Shown here: piece after piece, positions 7,139 to 16,079 of the stretch
Layout of the letters: each line of letters begins with the position of its first letter
How positions within the stretch are numbered: the stretch's first letter is position 1
Position numbers and translations under genes: made by a program
Origin: UMGS1002 sp050946195
Lineage (GTDB): Bacteria > Bacillota > Clostridia > Oscillospirales > CAG-272
Direction: 5' to 3'
NCBI GenBank assembly: GCA_050946195.1
Contig: JBMNUI010000034.1
Coordinates: 1 to 22,677 of the forward strand
DNA: 22,677 nt
Notes under the pieces: generated by a model
Databases searched by the model: none
Told to the model about the DNA's origin: nothing
Seen by the model: the letters and a program-made list of their open reading frames with translations, nothing else

Positions 7139-8764
7139 ATGAATGCGACAGCACATGAGCCGGCCGGTATAAAAGGGTCCGGCGCAGCTAAGTATTATCC
7201 GAAAATTTCGCTGACCGGCAATTTCATCATATATGTCATAGTCTTTGTCGCCGCTCTCATTTTCACGCAGGCACTGCGGTCAAAGGCATCGAATATATTT
7301 TTCACCTTCGTACTCTTTTTGCCGTGGGTTATGCTCATATATGCCCTGACCGCACGCTCGACTCTCAAAACCTACCTGCTCTCGGACTCCGCGACGATAT
7401 ACAAGCTCGAGCCCTACACCTACCGGCTGCGGATATTAAACGAATCAATCCTACCCTACCCCTTTATTGACGCAATCCTGCACCTGCCGCAGTCAAGCAG
7501 CGTGCGCTGCACCGACCGCTTGGTAAGTCTTGCCATGTCGCCGCTGGCCTCGTACACGATAAACAATACCGTGAGATTCCGCTTTCGCGGCACATATGAG
7601 ATAGGCGTGAGGTGCCTTTATGTATATGACTTTTTCAGGATGCTCAGGATTCGCGTCGATGTCGGTATGTACGACTCGGTGTCGGTGCTGCCGCGCCGGT
7701 TGGTTATGGGGCAGAGCGAGGAGAGCGCGGTGTCCGACTCGGCCCGGGAAACCAAAAAAGACCCCTATTCATATGAAAAGATTGAGATCAGCGACATCCG
7801 CGAATATATGATAGGCGACCCCTTGAAAAGCATACACTGGAAGCTTTCTTCAAAGGCTGACGATTTTTTGGTGCGCGATTACGACACCGGCTCCTCAAAG
7901 CAGACGCTTGTTTTCTGCGACCTCTCGGCGCGCTTTCCGACCGAGCCGCCCGAGCGGGCAGAAGAAAAAGCGCCCGCCAAGAAAAAGAAGCCGGGGAATC
8001 AGGCAGGAAACGGGAGTTCCGAGGGTCAGGAAGCGAGCGGGGCAGGTAATGGGGCAGATGGCCTTGCCGAAGGTGATGCCACAGAGAGCATGCGTGAGCC
8101 GGACGCTGCAGCTGAGAAAGAAACCCGCGAGATGGCCCGCGGACGCAAAGGCAAGAAGAAGACAAAGGCCGCCCGGCGCCGCAAGGGTACCGATGCCGGT
8201 GATGCCGGAGAGCTGCAAAACAACGGCATGCAGGTTGACATAAACGAGCTTGCCGACGACTCCTACTACGACGACATGAACGAATACTGCGCCGACGGCG
8301 TTGTGGAGCTGACGGTGGCGGTTGTTTTGCGCGAGCTGCGCGACAACAACGAGTGTACCCTCTTTTGGTTTGACCGGCGGTCGGAATCGGGGGTATACAG
8401 CTTCACGCTGCGCGGCATTGAGGACTTCAACGCCATATACTGCCTATTTGCCACCGCACCGCTTTGCCCGGCGGAGGAGACGGTTGCGCGGCTCTCAAGG
8501 ATGGTAGAGGACACGCAGGATACAAAGCAGATCTTCATCACCGCCGCCATAGATCCCGATTCGGTGCGCGAACTCTGCTCGCTGCCTAATATTTCGGACG
8601 GTGCGGCATGGGGTGCGTCGGCGGTGATACTCTATAACCCCGAGGAGAGGTTTGCCCACATAAGCGAAAGAAAGCTCTATATCGAGAGCTGCCGCTCGCA
8701 GCTTATGTTACGGGGACTGAGGCTTGTCGAGGGCAGGCTTGATCAGAAGCTGAGGCTGGAGTAA
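7139..8764 (+). CDS. DUF58 membrane-anchored protein with a large charged insertion
   Basis: This 541-residue protein has two N-terminal membrane helices (about residues 28-46 and 51-71), a beta-rich region (about 80-190) and the DUF58 signature (about 215-250: ISDIREYMIGDPLKSIHWK, then FLVRDYD). A vWA-like fold begins at LVFCDLSA (about 257-264). It is then interrupted by about 120 low-complexity residues (about 266-385) with Lys/Arg runs (KKKKPG, GRKGKKKTKAARRRKG) and Glu/Gly/Ala stretches. The fold resumes at VELTVAVVLRELRDNNECTL. Typical DUF58 proteins are about 300-430 residues without such an insert. DUF58 proteins are associated with MoxR ATPases; no enzymatic activity is established. 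The long C-terminal part is expected to be cytoplasmic. It is separated by 2 bp from the MoxR gene and 1 bp from the transglutaminase gene, so translational coupling is likely. Confidence 0.88.
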   Translation: MNATAHEPAGIKGSGAAKYYPKISLTGNFIIYVIVFVAALIFTQALRSKASNIFFTFVLFLPWVMLIYALTARSTLKTYLLSDSATIYKLEPYTYRLRILNESILPYPFIDAILHLPQSSSVRCTDRLVSLAMSPLASYTINNTVRFRFRGTYEIGVRCLYVYDFFRMLRIRVDVGMYDSVSVLPRRLVMGQSEESAVSDSARETKKDPYSYEKIEISDIREYMIGDPLKSIHWKLSSKADDFLVRDYDTGSSKQTLVFCDLSARFPTEPPERAEEKAPAKKKKPGNQAGNGSSEGQEASGAGNGADGLAEGDATESMREPDAAAEKETREMARGRKGKKKTKAARRRKGTDAGDAGELQNNGMQVDINELADDSYYDDMNEYCADGVVELTVAVVLRELRDNNECTLFWFDRRSESGVYSFTLRGIEDFNAIYCLFATAPLCPAEETVARLSRMVEDTQDTKQIFITAAIDPDSVRELCSLPNISDGAAWGASAVILYNPEERFAHISERKLYIESCRSQLMLRGLRLVEGRLDQKLRLE

Positions 8765-8765
8765 C

Positions 8766-11700
8766 ATGCAGAGTTTTGAAGATAAATACACCCCGCAAAA
8801 TACCGCGGGGAAGGTCGGCAAAAAGACCGGCCGGAGCCGTAAAAAGAAAATTATTCCACCCTACCTGCGCCCGATAATCTGCCCGCCCGACAGGGCCAGT
8901 ATGAAGCCGTGGCTGCGGGTTCTGGGTTACATAGCCCGCGCTGCGGTGATTTTTGTCGCGGTTTTCGGGATTGTCTTCTTCGTGCTGGATGCGCTGAAAC
9001 TTGAGGCACAGGACATAAAAACCCCGACCGGGTTCGTGGCGCTTGTCAGCTTAGTCTCGGTTGCGGTCTTCTCGGCAATGCGCCTGTCAAAGTACGGGCG
9101 TATTGCAGGCTCGGTTGTGATTCTCGGCACCGGCGTTTGGACGGTACTTTATGCCGGGAATATAATATCATTTGCCGAGAAGGTATTTCTGACCGTCAAA
9201 AACGTGGTTCTGACCAGGCTCTATAACCTCGGATACTACGCGGTTATAAAATATATGTCCGAGGTGGCCTATACCCCGCCGCACACAAAAGAGGTGTGTT
9301 TTAAGTTTGGGGTGGCGCTCTTCACGGTTTTGATATCCCTCATATTCACCTTCTCGATATTGAAAAAAGCGCGGCTCGCACTCCCGGCAGTGGTCAGCAC
9401 GCTTGTGCTTGTCGTGGTCTTCACATACAACATTTCGCGCTCAAACTGGGGTGTTACGCTGATTATAACCTCCTTTGCCGGGATTCTGGTGATGGCCGCG
9501 TATGACAGGATTTTTGTAAAAAATCCCAACTCAAAGAAGTACGATACCGAGACCCTGATCTTTGCCGACGCCGACGAAGACAGGCCGAGGATACCCGATC
9601 TGCCGAAGTCACGGAAAGAGATCCGCCGCGAGGAAAAGCAAAGACGGCGCGAGCAGAAAAAACAGCGCAAAAAAGAAAAAAGGCCTAAAAGCGTCGACGA
9701 GGAACTGACCGAGTATTTCGGCAGTTCGAAAAAGCCCAAGGCAGCCCGCAAAGAAAAGAAAAAGAAGCTGACTCCCGAGGAAAAGAAAGCGCTTTTGGCC
9801 GAGCGGCGCGAGATAAAGCGCCAAATCCGTGCGGTAAAAGAATACGACAGGGTCATCGCCGACACAAGGCTGGCTCAGGGCGGCTTTGCGGCCTTTGGCG
9901 CCTTTGTGGTGATGATGCTCATACTCCTGATTCCGACGCTTACGATCACCGGCAACTTCAAGACTATTGAGGTCATTGACCGCCGGATGGAGTTCTACCG
10001 CGAATATGTCACCGCCCTTCTCATGGGCGACGACCCGATACTTGATTTACTGGGATATCAGAACGATAAAAGCAACTTCGAGCCTCATTCGACAGACGCG
10101 GTAAAGCAAAGTTTCACCGGTGTCCGGCTTTTCACGGTCGAGACCCAGTATAATGCCGCGGTTTATATGCGGGGCTGGATTGGTGTGGATTACAAGGACG
10201 GCGCGTGGTACGCGGCAAACGACGACCAGCTTGGTGAGTACCGCGAGCTCTACGGTACAACCCTCGACCCTGCTGAGACCATGTTCAACAACTTCTACAG
10301 CATAATGAACCCGGCACTCATTGAGGCAAGAAATTTCCCGCAGCAGTACACCAGCAACACAAAATACGGCTTTGTGGTGATGCAGGTAAATGTCAGGCGG
10401 GTCGAAACCAAGGACGCGCTGGTCTACATGCCCTCGTTCTTGCGGTGTGACGAGCTTACAAGGGCCAGGCGGGCCGAGTCGAAGGGGCTCTATGAATACG
10501 GCACCGACACCCCCTCCGAGGTCACCTTCGTCAATTATTTCGACGGCCTGTACACAGGACGGAAATTCATGAAAGAGCTTGAGTATGCCTCGGTTGCAAA
10601 TATCACAACCATGAAGAATTCCGACTGGTACCGGACTGTGACCGACTATATTGCAGAATTCAACAAAGGGTATCTTGACGCCTACAATGATATAGAGAAA
10701 TATGCCGAGAGGAAGGCCAAAGGCAGGAACGCCTCGCTTGACGATGCGATAAGCCAGATGTTCTACGAGGTGCCCGAAAACCTTGTCTCGGTAGTTGTCG
10801 ATGAGGTAACAGGGGAAAAAATTATCTCGGTCCGCTACCCGCGCGGCACCGGGGTGTATACCTATTCGGCCGAGGGCGAGCTGATAAGCAAGAAGGCCAC
10901 CGACCTTAAGGTGGAGACCTATATCGACCCGGTGACCGGCGAGGAACAGTCATACACCATCGCATTCGTGCCCCCCGACCTGCCGCTTGCCATTCGCTTC
11001 CAAGAGCTTATGGACATCAGCGAGAAGCGAGAGCTCGCATATAACTACTACTACCAGCATGTGTACAGCAATTTCGTATACGATACATATCTCGGCAAGT
11101 CGAACAGCAAGGTTATATCCGATTTGTTTAAAACAATCAAGGACTCGGCAATCAGAATTGTAAGAGAGGTTGACGACGAGGGTAATGTGAGCGAGACCGA
11201 GGTCTTAAAGGATTTTTCAAAGGCAGCCGAGCGTAACTCGGCCGATGCCGAGACCTACATTCAGCGCCATGAGCTGATAATGGAAATTGTCGATTACTTA
11301 AAAGAGAATTACACCTACACGCTTGAACCGACGCGGCCTACCGACGAGAATCTTGACGGCACCGAGATCTTCCTTGCCGTCACCAAGGAAGGCTATTGCG
11401 TGCAGTATGCTTCGGCGCTGACTCTCCTGCTCCGCGAGGCCGGAATCCCCGCGCGGTATGTCGAGGGCTTTGTCGCCAGCGACTTTAGGCGCAATTATGC
11501 CGAAGATGCGGTCGGACGCTACGTCAGTTCGGTGCGCGACTACAACGCGCATGCATGGGTTGAGGTCTGGTACGACGGAATTGGCTGGGTACAGTACGAG
11601 GCCACCCCGGTGTATTACAACGATTTGTATGTCAAGGAAACAGGCGAGAGCAGCGGCGGCGTGGTCCGTCCCTGGGAGCCGGTGGAGGAATACACCGAGG

Positions 11701-12536
11701 AGGAGATGCTGCTCGAGAGCATTCAGGCTTCAATAGACCTTGCCGCGCTGCGGATTGACAACATGAGAGCCGAGCTTGCCCTGCTTTTCGGCAGCCGCGA
11801 GATTCAGAAATCGCTTGATAACATCGAGGCGCTGCTCAACAATTTCCGGGACAACCATGCGAAGCTGAGCGACTACTATGCCCAAAACAAGGACAGCGCC
11901 GGATATGACGGGGCCGATTTTATCGCCGTGCTCAACTCTTTTGCCGAATCGCTCGACACGAATGTTGTCGAGACGCTGAACAAACAGCAGGTGAGAATCG
12001 ACGGGCTCAAAGCGCTGAACCGCATAATCTGGGGGTCAGTGGTACTAATTCTGGTCGTGCTTGCTTTGATTGCCGGCGGAATAGTTATCGGCACCCTGGC
12101 AAAGAAGGCCGAGCAAAAGCGGGCCAAAACAGCAGAGCGGGTTTTGGCAGGAGACTTTACCGACGAGGAGAGAAGGACGCTTGCCTGCAGCATTATCGAC
12201 TGGCTGACCGTCTTGCTCGCTGCTTATGGTTCGGCACCCAAGAAGGGCGAGTTCCGCGACGAGTATGCCGAGCGGCTTGAAGCCGAGTATTCGGATGTGT
12301 TCGGCAGGCCGGTAGACTCCGACACCGCGACCGACGACAAGCCATCAAAGCGAATAAGCGACACCGACTTTAAGAAGATTTTCGCTGCAATTGCCGACGA
12401 AGAGTTCGGCTTTGGTATGACCCGTGAGGAGCTTTGTGAGCTGGCGGCGTTCTACCGCCGCATGCGCGAAGCGGCCAACGAGCGGCTGGGGTACCTGCGC
12501 CGAATAAAATATCATTATTTCAAGTGGATAATTTAG
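8766..12536 (+). CDS. Large membrane protein with transglutaminase-like domain (TgpA-like)
   Basis: This 1256-residue protein has seven N-terminal membrane helices (about residues 53-75, 88-105, 112-131, 180-198, 204-222, 226-246, 372-393). Between helices 6 and 7 is a very basic/acidic loop (about 250-370, rich in RREEK and KKQRKKEK-type runs). A long, presumably extracytoplasmic region ends in a transglutaminase-like core: EGYCVQYASALTLLLREAGI (Cys878), DYNAHAWVEVWYDG (His929) and GWVQYEATP (Glu945 where many members have Asp). A further membrane helix at about 1086-1110 is followed by a cytoplasmic helical tail. Hydrophobicity and charge place the basic loop and tail inside and the catalytic domain outside. 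It resembles the TgpA-type partners of MoxR/DUF58 operons, which are linked to envelope functions; the substrate is unknown. The ribosome binding site is weak and the gene starts 1 bp after DUF58, suggesting coupling. Confidence 0.9.
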   Translation: MQSFEDKYTPQNTAGKVGKKTGRSRKKKIIPPYLRPIICPPDRASMKPWLRVLGYIARAAVIFVAVFGIVFFVLDALKLEAQDIKTPTGFVALVSLVSVAVFSAMRLSKYGRIAGSVVILGTGVWTVLYAGNIISFAEKVFLTVKNVVLTRLYNLGYYAVIKYMSEVAYTPPHTKEVCFKFGVALFTVLISLIFTFSILKKARLALPAVVSTLVLVVVFTYNISRSNWGVTLIITSFAGILVMAAYDRIFVKNPNSKKYDTETLIFADADEDRPRIPDLPKSRKEIRREEKQRRREQKKQRKKEKRPKSVDEELTEYFGSSKKPKAARKEKKKKLTPEEKKALLAERREIKRQIRAVKEYDRVIADTRLAQGGFAAFGAFVVMMLILLIPTLTITGNFKTIEVIDRRMEFYREYVTALLMGDDPILDLLGYQNDKSNFEPHSTDAVKQSFTGVRLFTVETQYNAAVYMRGWIGVDYKDGAWYAANDDQLGEYRELYGTTLDPAETMFNNFYSIMNPALIEARNFPQQYTSNTKYGFVVMQVNVRRVETKDALVYMPSFLRCDELTRARRAESKGLYEYGTDTPSEVTFVNYFDGLYTGRKFMKELEYASVANITTMKNSDWYRTVTDYIAEFNKGYLDAYNDIEKYAERKAKGRNASLDDAISQMFYEVPENLVSVVVDEVTGEKIISVRYPRGTGVYTYSAEGELISKKATDLKVETYIDPVTGEEQSYTIAFVPPDLPLAIRFQELMDISEKRELAYNYYYQHVYSNFVYDTYLGKSNSKVISDLFKTIKDSAIRIVREVDDEGNVSETEVLKDFSKAAERNSADAETYIQRHELIMEIVDYLKENYTYTLEPTRPTDENLDGTEIFLAVTKEGYCVQYASALTLLLREAGIPARYVEGFVASDFRRNYAEDAVGRYVSSVRDYNAHAWVEVWYDGIGWVQYEATPVYYNDLYVKETGESSGGVVRPWEPVEEYTEEEMLLESIQASIDLAALRIDNMRAELALLFGSREIQKSLDNIEALLNNFRDNHAKLSDYYAQNKDSAGYDGADFIAVLNSFAESLDTNVVETLNKQQVRIDGLKALNRIIWGSVVLILVVLALIAGGIVIGTLAKKAEQKRAKTAERVLAGDFTDEERRTLACSIIDWLTVLLAAYGSAPKKGEFRDEYAERLEAEYSDVFGRPVDSDTATDDKPSKRISDTDFKKIFAAIADEEFGFGMTREELCELAAFYRRMREAANERLGYLRRIKYHYFKWII

Positions 12537-12548
12537 TCCCAAGGGCAT

Positions 12549-12620
12549 CGGCAGGAGTCCTGCCGGCGCCTTGTGCGCCCGGTGAAGCCGGCTCATACCG
12601 GCCGCCGGGCGCATATTTAA
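12549..12620 (+). terminator. Double hairpin, probable terminator of the MoxR operon
   Basis: A CGGCAGGA-g-TCCTGCCG palindrome (12549-12565) is followed by a larger GC-rich hairpin: outer arms GCGCCCGG/CCGGGCGC (12575-12582 and 12605-12612), inner arms GCCGG/CCGGC. The downstream sequence is A/T-rich but lacks a clean T-run. It lies just after the last operon gene and before the rny promoter. Confidence 0.65.
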
Positions 12621-12628
12621 TGTTTCTA

Positions 12629-12658
12629 TTGACAAAACTATTTTTTATATGTTAGAAT
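12629..12658 (+). promoter_or_regulatory. SigA-type promoter of rny
   Basis: A consensus TTGACA (12629-12634) and TAGAAT (12653-12658) are separated by 18 bp. They lie about 90 bp upstream of the rny start. Confidence 0.8.
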
Positions 12659-12747
12659 AAAATATACCCGTCCGGGCAGCATACCGGCGGCCTGATAATG
12701 GGTATAATGTTCTTTGAAATCTGAATATAAAATAAAGGAGGTGTAAT

Positions 12748-14304
12748 ATGGATGAACCCGTAGTGGTAGGCTTAATCATCGGTGGTGCGCTTGTGCTTGG
12801 AATAGTGATCGGAGTCATCATTGGAATAGCCTACCGGAAAAGAGTGGCCGAAGCCGCCATCGGCTCTGCAGAGGTTAAAGCTCAAAAGATTGTCGAGGAC
12901 GCAACCAAGCAGGCCGAAACTCTGAAGAAGGAAGCCTTACTTGAAGCAAAGGAAGAAATCCTCCGCCTCAGAAACGAAGCCGAACGCGATCTCAAGGAAC
13001 GCAGGGCAGAAGTAACCCGAATGGAAAGGCGACTGACCCAAAAGGAAGAAATTCTCGATAAGAAAACCGAGAACCTTGAGCGGAAAACCGAACTGCTCGA
13101 AAAAAAGCTGCACGAGATCGATATCCTGCGCGAGCAGGCAGAGGAAGAGAAGGCAAAGCACGTTCGGGTGCTAGAACAGCTCTCGGGGTTGACCGCAAGC
13201 GAGGCCAGGGAAGAGCTGCTCAGACGTGTCGAGGCCGAGATGAAGGAAGAGCTCGGTCAGAGAATGATCGAGATGGAGGAGCAATTCAAGGAGGACGCCG
13301 ACGCCAAGGCCAGAAACATTATTTCACTCGCCATACAGCGTTATGCGGCAGACCAGGTTGCCGAAGCTTCAATCTCGGTGGTGCCCCTGCCCACAGAAGA
13401 GATGAAAGGAAGAATCATCGGACGCGAGGGCAGGAACATACAGAAGCTTGAAACGCTAACCGGTGTCGAGCTGATTATCGACGACACGCCCGAGGCCATC
13501 ACACTCTCGGGATTTGACCCGGTACGGCGCGAGGTGGCGAGACTGGCACTTGAAAAGCTGATTGCCGACGGGCGGATTCACCCGGCGCGCATCGAGGAGA
13601 TGGTGGAAAAGGCCAAGCGCGAAGTGGACGCGGCCATAAAGCAGGCCGGAGAACGCGCTATAATCGAAGTTGGAGTCCACGGTATCAATCCCGAGCTTAT
13701 TAAGCTGCTCGGCAGGCTGAAGTACAGAACAAGCTACGGACAAAATGTACTCAAACACTCTGTCGAGGTTGCCTTTCTGGCCGGCATGATTGCCGACGAG
13801 CTGGGAGTCGACAGCACTACTGCCAGACGCGCAGGGCTATTGCACGACATAGGCAAAGCCTTCCCGCATGACGTCGAAGGTTCACATATCCAGATAGGTG
13901 TTAACGCGGCAAGGAAATTTAGGGAGTCAAAGAAAGTAATCCACGCCATAGAGGCACACCACAACGATGTGGAACCCGAAACGATAATCGCGGTTATAGT
14001 TCAGGCCGCAGACGCGATCTCGGCCGCCAGACCGGGCGCGCGCCGTGAGGACCTTGAGATCTATATAAAGCGGCTGGAAAAGCTGGAGGAAATAGCACTC
14101 AGCTTTGAGGGCATCGAGAAGGCATACGCGATTCAAGCCGGTCGCGAAATTCGCGTTATGGTAAAGCCCGAAGAGGTCAGCGATGACGCTATGAAGGTCA
14201 TAGCGCGTGAGATGGCAAACAAGATCAAAGGCGAGGTTAAATATCCCGGGCAGATTAAAATAAATCTGATCCGCGAGAGCCGCGCCGTCGACTATGCAAC
14301 ATAG
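12748..14304 (+). CDS. rny: Ribonuclease Y
   Basis: This 518-residue membrane-anchored endoribonuclease matches B. subtilis RNase Y (about 520 residues). RNase Y initiates turnover and processing of many mRNAs and riboswitch leaders in Gram-positive bacteria. It has an N-terminal membrane helix (about residues 6-29), a long coiled coil (about 35-200, rich in Lys/Glu/Arg heptads), a KH RNA-binding domain with GREGRN at 225-230, and the metal-binding HD domain with GLLHDIGKAF (His366, Asp367). Further conserved histidines lie in LKHSVEVAFLAGMIADELG and HAIEAHHNDVEP. The start is ATG 12748, preceded by a strong AAAGGAGGTG site. It has its own promoter and tandem terminators, so it is probably monocistronic. 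No anomalies seen. Confidence 0.97.
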   Translation: MDEPVVVGLIIGGALVLGIVIGVIIGIAYRKRVAEAAIGSAEVKAQKIVEDATKQAETLKKEALLEAKEEILRLRNEAERDLKERRAEVTRMERRLTQKEEILDKKTENLERKTELLEKKLHEIDILREQAEEEKAKHVRVLEQLSGLTASEAREELLRRVEAEMKEELGQRMIEMEEQFKEDADAKARNIISLAIQRYAADQVAEASISVVPLPTEEMKGRIIGREGRNIQKLETLTGVELIIDDTPEAITLSGFDPVRREVARLALEKLIADGRIHPARIEEMVEKAKREVDAAIKQAGERAIIEVGVHGINPELIKLLGRLKYRTSYGQNVLKHSVEVAFLAGMIADELGVDSTTARRAGLLHDIGKAFPHDVEGSHIQIGVNAARKFRESKKVIHAIEAHHNDVEPETIIAVIVQAADAISAARPGARREDLEIYIKRLEKLEEIALSFEGIEKAYAIQAGREIRVMVKPEEVSDDAMKVIAREMANKIKGEVKYPGQIKINLIRESRAVDYAT

Positions 14305-14416
14305 TCAAACTCAGATATAATCTTTCTCCTGAAGGATGAAATATAGAATCAACATAAAACCCCGCAGGTATCAATAACGGTTATGTGCCGTTTTGATTAT
14401 AGATTTATATGAGTTG

Positions 14417-14478
14417 CCGGGCTGCCGCCGTCCGTCGGCAGCCCGGAGTTTTTGCGCCGCAAATGCGGCGCTTTTCTT
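14417..14478 (+). terminator. Tandem Rho-independent terminators after rny
   Basis: The first hairpin has 11-bp arms (CCGGGCTGCCG 14417-14427 with 14436-14446) followed by TTTTT. The second has 8-bp arms (GCGCCGCA 14454-14461 with 14464-14471) followed by TTTTCTTTTTT. Both begin more than 110 bp after the rny stop codon. A weaker imperfect hairpin lies at about 14370-14395. Nothing else is recognisable in the 265-bp gap to the next gene. Confidence 0.9.
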
Positions 14479-14569
14479 TTTTACAGATGAGCAGGATGAA
14501 TATTTTGGCTTTTTTACCCCACAATATTAATACATAACATTGTACTAAAATTTTAAAAGAGGGATAATT

Positions 14570-15901
14570 ATGACCACATCTACAGCCTCGGCGACACATG
14601 ACCGACTGATGAAGCGCATTGGCCGCGCGCTGATGCTGCCGATAGCAGTTCTGCCGGCAGCCGGACTTTTGCTTGGTATCGGCAGGATCCTCACCAACAC
14701 CGTAATAATCGGGAGCTATGACTTTCTGGCAGCAATTGCTCCGGGAAGCGCATGGCACGCGGTTTTCACGGTCATGGAGGGCGTGGGTGCGGCGATATTT
14801 GAAAATCTGCCGCTGCTTTTTGCCGTAGGTGTTGCACAGGGGCTGGCTGATGAAGAAAAGGGCACCGCGGCGCTCTCTGCGGCGGTGGCTTTTTTGGCAA
14901 TGCACAGCGTTATTGGGGCGCTGCTGCAGGTCAGCGGCAGGCTTGCCGACGGCTCGCTGCCCGACGGGGCGGTTGCCGAGGTTTTTGGCCTTAGGACTCT
15001 TGATATGGGCATTTTCGGCGGGATTATTGTCGGACTGGGCGTAGCAAGGCTGCACAACAATTATAGTGCAGGGTCCGGGACACGTTCCTTCTTTGGCGGT
15101 TTGCGGTCGGTACCGGTTATTTCAGCAGGAATATATACCGCAATTGGTGTTCTTGCCTTTTTTGTCTGGTCGCTGGCAGCCGAGGCGGCATACTCGCTGG
15201 CAAGCTGGGTAGTCAAGGCAGATAACGGCGGAGTCGCGCTCTACGGTTTTCTTGAGCGCCTGCTTATGCCCTTCGGGCTTGAGAGAGTGTTCACGCAACC
15301 CTTCCGAGAAACAAGCACGGGGGGAATAGCCCTGATTGACGGAGTAAAATATCACGGTCTTGAGAACATCTTTTCAGCCGAGTTCACCTCGCCTTCGATA
15401 AATAAGATATCGCCAAGTACCACAAGGTTTATGAGCGGGCTGTATCCCTTTGTTTTGTTCGGGTTGCCCGGAGGGGCGTTGGCTTTGTATTGCTCGGCAG
15501 ATAAGCGGAAAAAGGCTGCCGGAGGCTTCTTGTTTTTTGCTTCGCTGGCCGCAATAATTGCAGGTGTGACCGAGCCGCTTGAGTACACCTTCTTGTTTTT
15601 TGCCCCGGTGCTCTATCTGGTTCACTGCATTTTTGCCGGGGCCTCATATCTGATAACCTTTATTTTGCGGACCGGGGTGGGGACAACCTTCTCGGGCGGG
15701 TTTCTTGATTTGCTGTTTTGCGGGATTCTTCAAGGGAGCGACAGGACACGCTGGGTAATGATTCCCGTTGTAGGGGCATTTTACTTTCTTATTTATTTCT
15801 TTTTCTTCAGTTGGATAATAAGAAGATACGAGTCGATAACTTCAAAAGCTGCCGGTGTCCCGAAAGCCAGAGAGACCGCCTCCCCGCCGATGTCAGAGTG
15901 A
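14570..15901 (+). CDS. Stand-alone PTS EIIC sugar permease (glucose superfamily)
   Basis: This 443-residue polytopic membrane protein is the EIIC permease domain of a phosphotransferase system of the glucose/maltose/N-acetylglucosamine superfamily. Conserved segments are MLPIAVLPAAGLLLGIG near the N-terminus, ENLPLLFAVGVAQGLA, FGLPGGALALY and AGVTEPLEYTFLF (about residues 331-343, with the family's TEP glutamate, Glu335). EIIC transports sugar while EIIB phosphorylates it. No EIIB or EIIA domain is fused (the chain ends in a short hydrophilic tail), and none is encoded nearby, so it would have to borrow partners from elsewhere. The normally conserved GLHH motif reads GLER (236-239), so sugar handling may differ. 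The start is ATG 14570, with AAGAGGGA upstream. No clear promoter or terminator is seen; tRNA-Arg follows with its own promoter. Confidence 0.88.
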   Translation: MTTSTASATHDRLMKRIGRALMLPIAVLPAAGLLLGIGRILTNTVIIGSYDFLAAIAPGSAWHAVFTVMEGVGAAIFENLPLLFAVGVAQGLADEEKGTAALSAAVAFLAMHSVIGALLQVSGRLADGSLPDGAVAEVFGLRTLDMGIFGGIIVGLGVARLHNNYSAGSGTRSFFGGLRSVPVISAGIYTAIGVLAFFVWSLAAEAAYSLASWVVKADNGGVALYGFLERLLMPFGLERVFTQPFRETSTGGIALIDGVKYHGLENIFSAEFTSPSINKISPSTTRFMSGLYPFVLFGLPGGALALYCSADKRKKAAGGFLFFASLAAIIAGVTEPLEYTFLFFAPVLYLVHCIFAGASYLITFILRTGVGTTFSGGFLDLLFCGILQGSDRTRWVMIPVVGAFYFLIYFFFFSWIIRRYESITSKAAGVPKARETASPPMSE

Positions 15902-15965
15902 GTCGGGGCGGCGCCGATTGTTTACAAAAATGCTATTGCCATGCCGGCGAAAATCGGCAAAAAGA

Positions 15966-16007
15966 CAATACTTCAGTATTGACAAAACCGGCCTTATGTG
16001 CTATGAT
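15966..16007 (+). promoter_or_regulatory. Promoter of tRNA-Arg with an overlapping inverted repeat
   Basis: TTGACA (15979-15984) and TATGAT (16002-16007) are 17 bp apart. An inverted repeat CAATACT-tc-AGTATTG (15966-15981) overlaps the first bases of the -35 box. A 7-bp hairpin (GCACCCG/CGGGTGC, 16026-16046) lies in the leader between promoter and tRNA. Confidence 0.8.
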
Positions 16008-16079
16008 AATCAGGCAATCAAAAATGCACCCGGCATTTTCGGGTGCTGGTTAGCAGATTGCACAGGCCATAAGGCTTTT

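Noticed and set aside
15902..15965. An EIIB fragment after the EIIC gene
   Set aside because: Neither the EIIC tail nor any frame downstream shows an EIIB phosphocysteine region, so the permease seems genuinely stand-alone rather than frameshifted.
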